Source: Tanytarsus gracilentus (lineage: Eukaryota > Arthropoda > Insecta > Diptera > Chironomidae). From it: a stretch of DNA of 64,000 nucleotides. Both the position numbers and the translations under genes were made by a program. The notes beneath the pieces are model-generated. The model was not told the DNA's origin. It did no database searches and worked only from the letters and a program-made list of their open reading frames with translations. Numbering within the stretch: the first letter of the stretch is position 1; every line of letters starts with the position of its first letter. The DNA is taken from positions 5,974,501-6,038,500 of the forward strand of contig JAXRKN010000045.1 in the NCBI GenBank assembly GCA_038502055.1, read 5' to 3'. Positions 12,801 through 24,800 of this stretch are shown here, in pieces.

Positions 12801-15800
12801 TGCAATAAAATTCAAGAAATTATTAACCATATCTGGACATGAGAGAGTGGATAATAAAATTTAATTTAATTTTTTTGTTGTCTGACGCTCGACAGCGCAA
12901 AAAAATCTCCCCAAATGAGACTCGATTGCATTCTTACTCTTTTATTGCTATTATTTGATGCTCGTCAACTCTGGCGCGCGGAGTCGATCGTAATCTCTCG
13001 GCTGAATGTAGTTGTAGAGATTTTTTTTTAATTTGTTCTTTCACATTGTCATTCTCTCATTTCATATAGTCCATCGGGCATCGGTTTAGCGAGTTTAAAA
13101 CAAGTCAAAGATTATCTCCTCACACGCGGGACGTGCAAATGCGGTTTGCCATTTCCACTGCGTGTTGAATTGTTTTTTAACTTCAATACTGAGGTGAGTG
13201 ATTGCATACGCACACAAGTTAGCAGTTAATTAAATTAATATCTTTTTTGAATGCATCCAATTAGGTTCCAACTGTGCCATTGAAAGCTCCAATTGACAGC
13301 ATTAAATTTGATCCGACGTGTCAGCATCGAAAGAAATTGACATCGACAAACAATAATCAACAAAACGGTGAGTTTTAAAAAATTTAATTTTAAGATTCTT
13401 TTGCTATAAAAAAAATGTTTCTAAACCCACACGTGGGTGTTGGCGTGTAACCCACTTGTAACAAATCAGTATTGGAAATGTAACTTGGGGAAGTCCTATG
13501 AAGAAGCCTTGGAGAAGCCAAAAGGGAAGCCTTATGGAAAATATTTCTCAATTATGTTACATTTCCCACTGTGTTTCATTTTCCACCATGTTCCATTTTC
13601 CACTGTGTTCCATTTTCCACTATGTTCCATTTTCCACTGTGTTCCATTTTCCACTGTGTTTCATTTTCCATTATGTTCCATTTCCCACTATGTTCCATTT
13701 TCCACTGTGTTTCATTTTCCATTATGTTTCATTTTCACCATGTTCCACTATGTTTCATTTTCCACTATGTTCCATTTTCCACTGTGTTCCACTTTCCACT
13801 GTGTTCCATTTTCCACAGTGTTCCATTTTCACATCCATGCCAATCGATTCCTGGTCAAATTCCGAGTTCAACGAGGTACATGAAGCCATACTTTTAAAAA
13901 ATGGACATTAGGGGCACTCCTGGTCGGCCGTGATGGACATTGGTGGCACTCTTGGATGGCCATGATAGACATTCCTCAAATATCATCAATGCCTTTCGAT
14001 TCCTGATACAAATACGAGTTCAACGACATACATGAAGCCATATAACAGGAAAATTGTGTGAAAAATGGCATTTAGGGCTGTCCATGGCACGACCTGTGGT
14101 CATGACCCTCATAATTCCTAAAATGGCCGAATCTAAATTCATAGACCTACCATTTGGCGAAAACTAGAAGTCTCTAGCTATCTCAGGAGCCGAGATCTCG
14201 ATGGAACAGACAGACAGACAGACAGACAGACGGTATTGCACAATTTCACTTTGAAAATTTAATTTAAAAGCTCAGTAACCATAAAATAATAAAAATTGCT
14301 TTTCGTCAACGAAAACGAGTTTTTTTTATATAAATTAAAAAATAAATGAGTGTTGAATTAAATGAGATGGAAAATTCTCCGGAAGTTAGGCAATCGATTT
14401 TAAACGACCTTTACAGTTCGCTTTTTGAGAAAGTGCTGGTAGATCAAACGATTATCGATTATGCACAAAAAGCGATAGTTAAAGAATCAAAAATCACCGT
14501 CCGTTCCGTATCGCCGTATCGAAAAACACAAATAAATTTCCTTAATGGAAATCAATTTTATGGTGACATTAATGAGCAGTCTCGAATCGGCGGAAGTGGT
14601 CGTTATCTGTGGGTCGATGGGTGTTTATATGAAGGAGATTTCAACCGACCGAACGTAATTGAAGGGCGTGGAACGTTGAAATTCCAAAATCATGGTGCAT
14701 CGACGACAGATCGATATTGCGGGAGCTTCGTCAATGGCATGTTTCACGGAAAAGGGCAATTAACAAATTACTTCTTCAAGTATAATGGAAATTTTGAGTG
14801 TGACAAATTTCATGGTAGGTGAAAAACCATGAAAGTAAATTAATTTTATATTTTGTATAATTTGTCTAAAAAATTATGCAAAATATCCTTTAATCTACGC
14901 TCAACTAAATTAAATCATTCTCAAGGTAAAGGAAGCCTTAAATCTGGCATTGAGTCATTCGACGGTTGTTTTGTACGTGGCAAGAAAGTTTTTGGCATGC
15001 GATCGTACACTAATGGCATTTTTATCGGCGATTTTGACGACGATGAGATGCGAAAGAAGGGCAAATATGAGTTCGACAATGGCGACAGTTATTTTGGGAG
15101 TTTCCTAAACGGTCAATTTAGTGGTTTTGGCGAATATCACTGGAAGACATGCGACTCAAGTTATGTGGGCTTTTGGAAAGATAACGAGAGACATGGACTT
15201 GGCAAATTAATCGTCAATGGAGCCCAATGTGTGACTTATTTTAAAAATAACCTCAAGAATGGCCCTGGAATCGTGTGGGCACGCAATGGAAGCTTCTACC
15301 TGTCAAAACTCATGTTCGTTAACGATGAATTCAAAGGCTGTACTCGCATCGACGTCAATCACGAGGGCATTCAAATCGTAAGACGTCTTTTTAATCTTCA
15401 ATGTGAATCGGCATATGGAATCGCTCAGTTTGCATCATGCATCGCCTACCTCGAAGATAATTTCATCTCATCGAACGTTGATGTTTATCCTTTTCACTTA
15501 TCATGGTTCGAATTGAATGTTGAACACGAGGCAATTTGGGATTTTGTAAATCCGTTTAATTCCGACAAGGAGCAAGAATTTCAATCGATTGTTCAACTAA
15601 TAAAAGAACATACGAGCATGTTTGAGGAATGTTATCGTAAATATGCAAAAATATCTCAAAATCTTCTCGGTCGATCGGAAAATCATTCGCCTGAAATGTG
15701 CAGAGTCGGTCTTTGGCAATTCTTTCGTGATTTGGAAATTTATCGCAAAAGCGCACTCTACAACACACAAACGATTATAGAAGATGCGGAAAAGGAATTT

Positions 15801-18800
15801 AACATCTTGACAATTAACTCGCACGATCCTTTTGAAGTCGTTTCCATTGCTAATTTTCTTCATTACATCTTCTTCATCGTGCTGCATATCAATCGACATC
15901 ACACGTTTGTGCTTTCGTGTGCAATTAATCAACGGTCGAAAATATTTGGTCTCTTCGCAACAATGTTGGTCGTTTTTATGCGAGAATTTCTGCCGTCGTG
16001 CATTGTTGAGAGGTCGAAAAGTGAAGGAAAGAAGTTTGGAAATTTAAGTAAATTATTGCAAGAGGACAAGACATTTTTCGTAAATTTTATCAACATCATT
16101 GGCGGTGTACGGGAGCATAAATTAACAATTCGTGATGTCTTTAAAACCGTCGAACAGTGGCGAGAAAATTTAATTTTGCCCAATAATGGTGAGAAATGTC
16201 ATCAAATGACTGTTTTAATTGTTATCCAATTATTTCCATTCGAACTCTTCTTTTCGATCCAATTAGAAAATTCCTCCGGGGAAAATGCGAGCAGAAAATT
16301 CTTCGAAAACATCTCTCATGCCGATGTCCTCGAGTGCTTAAACCAAACCTTGCCATTTTTCAAGAAAGACAATTACATTGTTGAATCGACTTATCCTTTG
16401 ACTCCTCTCGATTTGGTCGAATTGCTCATTGTGCTGCTGGCGAAGGACATTTCAGCGGAAAAATTCACTGAGGGACTACGTGATTATGAAGAAAAATTAA
16501 AAGCTGAGCAGGAAAATGCAAAGAAAGCCAAAAAGTCAATTCGTGTGCCGCCGTCGAAGAAAAAATAAAGAATTTAATTCCTTTCCTCATGCCAGGGGTC
16601 GTTAGTCTGGTCAAATATTAATTGTCACCCTCTTTTAACTGCGTCTAGCATATTTGCATTATATTGCTGCTCACAAATGGCGCTTAAAATGCACTTTTAC
16701 GATCCACTTGAGAGGTTTTTTTGTATTTAATGCGAAACTCGAAGAGCGAGCGACAGAATGACGAGAGTGGAAAATATAAAAAATTGATTTCTTCGCTTGT
16801 GGAATTTCTTCTTATTGTTCCACTCGGTTCTTTAATGTCGTTCCGCTCTACATTTAAATAAAACACCCTCTTTTGTCGCACCCTTTTTTTCCAGCTCAAA
16901 TTATTATTTTACGCCATCAGTCGATAGTTAAAGTGCTTTTGAATGAATCATGGAAAAAAAAGAGAATCACGAAGGACTAATGAACATGCCAATGGCTTTT
17001 GAAAAATTTACTCCGTCACACCGTATATAAAGGTTCATGTCCTTTAATTGCTGAAATTAGCTAAAGCTTGAAACGAGTTGCGATTTCTACCCTTTTAACT
17101 AAAAGTTTACAAAGCACAAAGAGTGCGAAAAAAGTGGGAAGTTAGAAGTTGTTAATTGGTATGTGCACCCGACACAATCAATCGCGAGCACATGCATGCT
17201 TTAATCGGTTTGTGTGATTTTCCATCATACGTTTTTCCAGCTCAAATTAATATTTTACGCCATCAGTCGATAGTTAAATTTGAAAACATGAATATTTATT
17301 CACTCATAATTTTAAGCGAAAAATATATCCACACATCCCATATTGTTTCAGTACAAATCGTATGTTGAATGTCCTCTAATGTTCGAATGCTATGCAGGTC
17401 GTCGAATCAGCTAAAATTTTTCCTTAATAAAACTCTTCCCTCCCAGATATCTTTTAGATTTATATTTTTTTCTCTCTCATCTTTTCTGCTACTTACTTTT
17501 AGGATTTTTAAAAATGTACAAAACAATGTCTCTCTCTCTCCGTCTCTCCATATTTGCGGATAATTAAAAATTAGATTAAAAATTAGATTAAAAATATTGA
17601 CTAGTAGTGGACTTAATGTCGGCGGAAAATGAATGCCGGGCGTGGCAGGAGGTCGCTATGTGTCTCTTCTTGAACCGAATCCTGTTCCTCGTTTACCTCA
17701 TTTTCTTCATCGTTATCGGTTACGTCATCGTTATCGGTTACGTCATCGTTATCGGTCTCGTCAGCCTGTGGTCTCAAAGGCGAGCGGAAATAAGGCTTCA
17801 GTTCGTCTTCGGAACTACCAGTGGTTTTTTCCAGCTCTTGGTAAACTGCCTTGAAGGGACCAGCAACATGACTCAACATTTAATATGGGGGGGGGAAATT
17901 AATATTATATGGGGTTAGAGGGGATTTTGGGGGGGAGGATTTTTTGATAGGGGGCGGGGGAAGGGGGGGGGTTGTGGGTCGGGGGGGAAAAAAAAAAGGA
18001 GGGAGGGAGGTAAATATATTTAAAATGTTTAATATTAAAGGCTTTTTTTTTGTACTTGGGCCCATTGGTGGGGGAATGGTGATAGTTAAATAAACCAAAA
18101 GAGGGTGACGAGGGAATGGAGTTTGGGTCGTGCCTGCTTTGTTTGGAGTTGTGCCTTTCTCCCTCCGGTCTTTCCTTGGGGTGCATGGGGTTTATCATAA
18201 TTTCCTTTTTTGACTCTTTGCTTGGGTCTCTGGGGTTTTTTAAAAAATTATTTTGAGCAATCCAAGTGTTAAAATTCGTTTTTTTTCAAAATAGGAAATG
18301 CTCCAACATATCTCTTCGTAAGAGATAGCGCCATTTAGGGAGTGAATTTGTAATTTAAACAATTTTATTATTAGATCTGCAGCAAAATTTGTCCAGGTTT
18401 GTTCGACAATCAAGCACCAACCATTCATGAGTGCACGCTTATTGAAGAGGATAAAAAAACTGAAGCAAAAATTTTGTCTTCACCATATTTTTATGCCGGA
18501 ATGAAGGTGCAGATTTGCGAGCGAGATTCGTTGGACGTTTATGCAACTGTAAGAGAAGCGGCTCACTATGGATTCAAAAAGACGTTTATCGAAGGTCTAG
18601 ATTTCGTTGTGCACTTTGAGCACTTTCATAAAAAAAAAGCGGCTACGAACACACCGAATAATGTCTATAAAATAGATATTATACAGGAAGATGATGGCGA
18701 AAAATCGGAACCGACACAAAAGATGCCAAAAATACAGTCTTTCATTGAAGTCTACAAAAAAAACGAACCGACAATAATAAAATTCTTCAACGACTTAAAC

Positions 18801-21800
18801 TCGAAGGAATTTATAGCGCGATGCAGATTTAGTATAACGCTTGCAGGCACTCGTTTTGATTCAGGAATATTCGGTCAGAAAATTTATGTGTCGGCACAAG
18901 CTGGTAGAGCCGAACAACTCCAGGAAATTAAGAATCTCTTCCTACGTAACTTGGCTGGTAATGAGGCAAAACGCGAGTCTTTGGAGAAATATTTCCTCGA
19001 TCCCGTTCTGGCGATACTGTCGTTGGCTTGCGATGAGCAGAAGTCGCTAGTTGAAGTTGTGAATGAGCTGCTTGCCAAAAAAACGGAGGAAGAAAAAGAA
19101 AACGAGAAGATCGTAAAGCGTCCTGGAGCCGAACTATTTACACCAGCGAAAATTATAAAAAGAGATAACCATTGAGAAGAAGTGCTTAGAAAGTCGCAAT
19201 CGAGGACGAGTAGGAAGAAGTGAAAGGAACAATGAAATATTACATTAAAGAAACAATGTAGAGAAAAATTGCTATAACAATTGCTGATGAAATAAAATTA
19301 TTTAAAATATCCGTTTTGCGTGATTATAATTTCATCTGGGCTGTCCTTGTGATAAATTTTCGGGTGTCAATTCCTGAAAAAACTAATTTCAGTTTTCTTG
19401 GAATATTGATAAAAGTCCTGTAGGCAATCTATTTCTCACTCAATAATCTCCATCCCATTCACTGTGAAAGTAAAGCATGAGGATTTTCGAAAAAGAAAAT
19501 TTGCTGCACAAACATGTGTGAGAGAGAGAGAGAAAAATTTTCCACCGTAGCTCAACACATTTTCATCATGCGATAAAAAAAACAACTTAAAAGTCTTGTC
19601 GAGGGTTGAAAAAATAAAAAGAGGATTTTTTTTTCAGTATAATTGAAATTATGCTCATGTATTCTCTCAATTTTTCTTCAAACAATAACAAGTGATTTAA
19701 TAGAACAGTAACAAATTATTGTTTTTCAAACAAGGGAAAATTTTTACCAGTCTTTTTTGCCTCCCTCTTCTTCGTGTGTTGAGTGCGACTCATGGACGTG
19801 CTCTTCCGTGTGGACTGGGTGGTGATGAACCTATACAAATAAATATCATGAGTACGAGTAAGAGATTTTTATAATTTTAAAACCTACTGGGACAGTCACA
19901 ACATGTGGTTTAAGCACAACTGGATAAGGAACTTTGACTGCGGGAGAGATTAAAATGTAATTAGATTTTTTGATGACTTTTTCGCGAAAATCTGTTTGCT
20001 TTTTTGAGTTTATAAAAATTTAATTTTACCGGTATAATGGACTGGATATGGAACTATAGAGGAGAAAAAAATTGTTAATAAAATTAATTTTAAAAAAATA
20101 TCCTCAATTTTCAAACCTTTAATTTCTTTTATAACTGGCACTTCAACTTTCTTGTAAACTGGAAACTTTTCTGTATGATGGTGATGAATTGTGTGGATTT
20201 TGTATGGAATCTCGATTTTAACAGTCTCGTGATGACTAAACAGGGATATTTTTAAGAGGATTGTAAGTTTTTGTGGGTTTGATTTTATGTGTGAAAACCT
20301 TTTAATTTTTTTTTTTTTTTTATTTTTATTTTTATTTATTAAATTTTTTTTTTTTTTTGTGTGGGTTCATTCCCTTGTCCGTTTCTCCGTTTTTTTGGTT
20401 TTTAATTGGGGGGGGGTTTTTTTTTATTTTTTTTATTGCGTGGTTTTTTTTTTTATCTTCTTGTTTTTTTTATTTGTTTATATTTTTTTTTTTTGGGTTT
20501 TTTTTTTTTTTTTTATTTTTTTAATTAAAAACACTAAATAAGATTTTGTATTTATATAAAGAAGATTTTGAACTCGAGAGTAAATTCATTTAATTCCATG
20601 TGCGGCTATTTAATAATTTTAGATTATTCGCAATTTATTAAATTTAAATATTTTAATTTTACTAAAATGCAATAATTTTAAACTTTCAAATGTCACCACA
20701 TGGAAACCTTTTTAAGGGTAGAAATTCACTCAAATTAATTGAATTTTTAGAGACTCACGTTCCACCGCCACCACCGCACAAAACTGCTTCTGTGAGGAAC
20801 GCAATAATCACAAATGATGCAATAACGAAAATCTACAAGAGAAAACATTTTTTAGAACTTTACACAATTATCACAGCAATTTCACTTTCTTACATTAAAC
20901 TTAATTGCCATCTTTAAAATTTTTTTTATGGTAGAACAAGTTTACTTGACGAAATGAAATTGAAATGTGAATGAATTCGATAGAAATGCTTTTGCTTTTA
21001 TAGAAGCAAGCAATTTGAGCGTAACCAAGCCGCAAAGAGAGAGAAAAGTTAGATGGGAATTTTTTATGGTCCATTTCCAAAAAGTTAAAAATAAAAGTGA
21101 ATTTTTCGTCTCTCCTCTCTCACCTTTCGGCGCGGAACAATTTTGCACTGCTTGTTAAACGCTCAACGCTGTATTAGATTATTCAATTGCAATTATAATT
21201 TTTACAATTAAGAGATTGTGCAATAGGTATTTAATGGTGTGTATAATATAATTTGGTTGTTGAACCGGGACACAATAATGGAGCATAAATAAATTTTCAA
21301 AGTGTGGACATTTTATAAATCAATTTAAAAGCATTAAATTTCTGCACCTGTTAAATTTGCCAACATTTCATAATTACTCAAAGAAAGCTCGTCTTTCAAA
21401 AAATTGTTAAATAATTGAATATAATTCAATAATTGTTTGATTTATTGCAGATTCAGGTCGAGAGCAACAACAATCGACATCGCAATCATCTCAACAGCAG
21501 CCCGTAAAAAAACTCATCAAACCACAGAAGCGATCGAGCGGAGAATGTCTCCTTCCATCATACGTTACGTCTAAAATAATTAGCCAAAGTTCGACCAGTA
21601 GAAACATGATTGTTAATAGCAGTAGCAACACATTAGCGACAAACAGTATTCAGCCGACACAGATTATGCAATCGAAATCGACCTTTCAGCCTCAATATGT
21701 TCAACATGAAACGCAGCCGAATGGCAGTGTTGTTATGCGAATTATCAGCAAGGAGGCGGCGGAGAGTGCCATGATGGATGAATCAAAACTGCCGCCATGG

Positions 21801-24800
21801 AAGAAGAACTCAATGCAAAATCAGAAGCAACAACAAGTAAATTTATAAGGATATTTGGCTATTGAACGTTTTTAACTAATTTTATTTAAAGCATCAGCAA
21901 ATGAGCAATGGCATTCCAATATTTCAAATTAATGGTCAGATGATTGCAGTCGATCAACAGGTATTTTATTAAATAACTTCTTATGTAATTTTTAAAAACC
22001 CATATTAATTTTAAATCGATTAGAACCAACAATTTGGAGGGCAACAGATTCAAATCATCGAGCAAAAGGATGGAGAACAAAAGACGATAATAAGAAGACG
22101 GCCAACATTCAAGGAGGATCCGACAGGCTATCTAAATCAACAGACAGCTCTTCTCCACAATACAATCACAACTCTCCATAGTCCGGATGGAACGACGACA
22201 ATTACATCGCCCGCGGAAAATACAGAACTTCGAACTCAACGCCAACAGTTCATTCAGCAAATTGTGAAAGCAGCACCGCCCGGAAATCAAGTGACAACGA
22301 TAGGAGGTCAAACTGTCACTCACATGTCCAATGGAATCGTACAGATTCAAAACTGTGATATCAAACAGCAAAACCAGACGCAACCGAATAAGCCTCTCAT
22401 GATGCAAGAGCAGGTTATTCAGCAAAATAAATTTATACGTACGAATCCGAAGGGTCGACCGCCGAAAAATGCCGCCACAATTGCAAAGCGTCTCGTTGCT
22501 GCCATGTCACAGGAATCTCCCGTATCTTCATCGACGTCTGCGAGCATGGGATCGCCTGTCAGTGGCGGAAACGTTATGAAAATTACGAAAGCAAATACGC
22601 CTGATATCACATCATCGTCCTCGCACGCTGATGTAACGGAAACTATGCAGGTGCAGTCGAGTTTTGATGCGACGGAAATTGTTAAATTCGCTCGCAATTC
22701 CACCACACAGGAACTCATACGAACCTCGATGACTCAGATGGTGGCTGGCAAAACGACAAATACACAAACAACTACCGCGATACGTAAACAACAGGTGAAT
22801 ATTATAATTTAAATAGTGTTTGATCAATTGATTAAGAGTTGACTATTTAAAAAACAATAAAATTTTAAACTATATTTACTAAATGTTTTATCATTTTAAT
22901 AGCAACAGCAGCAGCAACCACAAATGACCATGATGAAAAAGCCTCAAATTTTGACACAGGTGAAAACTCAATGTGCCAATCCGACTCAGACGAATCTCGG
23001 GTCGCCTGGTGGCCAGCAGCAGTTTGTGATGACATCCAATGGTCAACAATTTATAGTCATGCCACAGCCACAGCAGTCGCAACAAACTCAAAACTTTATG
23101 TTGAACAATAATGCGATTGTACAGTTCCAAAACTCAAGTCCGAAGCTCATTCAATCCCCTCAAAATTCCGGAAACATCATAATTCAAACGAATCCCTTAA
23201 CTGGTCAAAATTACATCGTTAATCAGCAGCCTCAACAGCAGCATCTCGTCCTTCAAAATGGTCAGATTATAACGACCAATGGCGGAAATTTAATGACGTC
23301 ACCGAAAGGAAATATTTTAACGATGACGAGTGGCAACAATGGAAATGGTGGAAAAACAATTATTTCTGGAAATAATCAGCTCACATCACAGATGTTGGGA
23401 CAACAGACGGTTTTGATGTCGAACAATAACAATCAAGGAATGCCACAGTCAACGATAATCCACGATCCGTCATCCTTCATGTCATCGAATGCTAATATGC
23501 AGCAGCAGCAGCAGCAAAAAATCATCATTCAGAATCAAGTTGTGGGCGAGAAAAAGAAGGGTCGAAAGAGAAAAATTCCATTGACCGATAATACACAACA
23601 GCAGCAGCATCAACAACAAAATTTGCAGCCATTGACAATCTCGCAAGTTCAACAACCCAACATGATTCAAATGGCATCGCCTCAAAGCTTTCAACTCTCT
23701 CCGAACATTCTCGTCAATAAATTCCAAAATCAATCTGGCGCTCAACAGATAATCCTTCAAAATGGCCAAACATTAATTCAGCAACCCGTTCAGTTCCAAT
23801 CGGCTCCGATAATGGCACTCTCGCACGACGGACAACTCATACAGATTCAAAATCCCCAATTTAATCAGATCATTAACACACCACAAGGCATGATGATAAG
23901 ACAAGCTCAAGCGCCATCACAACAGGCACCCCAAAAGACCATAATTACGAATAATGGTCAGCAGTATATCGTTCAAGGAAGTCAATTTCAGCTTCCGACC
24001 TTTACTAATTCCCCTATGGGTTTTGTGGTTCAGCAGCAGCATCAAAATCAACAGATTATTCCTCAAATCATTACACAACCGCAAATTATCACACACTCAA
24101 CTGCTCAATCGCCAACAACCACCGTTCTGACGCAGCAACAAGCCGCTCAATATATTACAACGACTCAACAGAATAACGAGGCAAAGAGGAAAATTGTTGC
24201 GACGCCAAAGAACACGGCTCAAATGCAATCGAGTCAGAGTCAGAAATTCTTCCCCGCTCATCAGCAGCGAACAACTACGATGTATACTACAACTACCTCC
24301 ACTAAAAATGCCATTCCAATTGTTACAACGCACCAGGAAGTGATTGAAGAGCCGGAAGAAATGGAACCGGAAGAGAACTGCGAAGAACTCGAGATGGAAG
24401 AGAGTGAAGAAAATTGCGAGGAGATGGAAGCCGAAGAACTTGAGTTGTCTTTCGAAGAGGACTACAAACCCGACATGATTGAGGAGCTTCATCATGGAAC
24501 TTCGCAACAAATTCTTCATGGAAGCGCTTTCATGAACGACGGCGGTCAATTTGGCATCATGAACATTGATGATATTAAAATTGAAATGGATGAGATTAAT
24601 GACCTCAATGAGTATCTCAATGCCATTGATGAAGAAGATAATCGAATGACTCAAATGTCCCTTCAACAGTTTGGTAATTCACCTCCCGACACAACCACGC
24701 ACAGTCCTCGCTCGCCCAACACTGGTGATATGCTGATGCATGGCAGTGAGAAGAGCAATGGAAGCAGTGAAGGAAACAATAACATGGTTTCGAGCTCCGA

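Noticed and set aside
20287..20541. 84-codon Phe/Leu-rich open frame resembling a membrane protein
   Set aside because: Pure consequence of a T/G-only tract that looks like corrupted sequence, lying within an intron of the minus-strand secreted gene.
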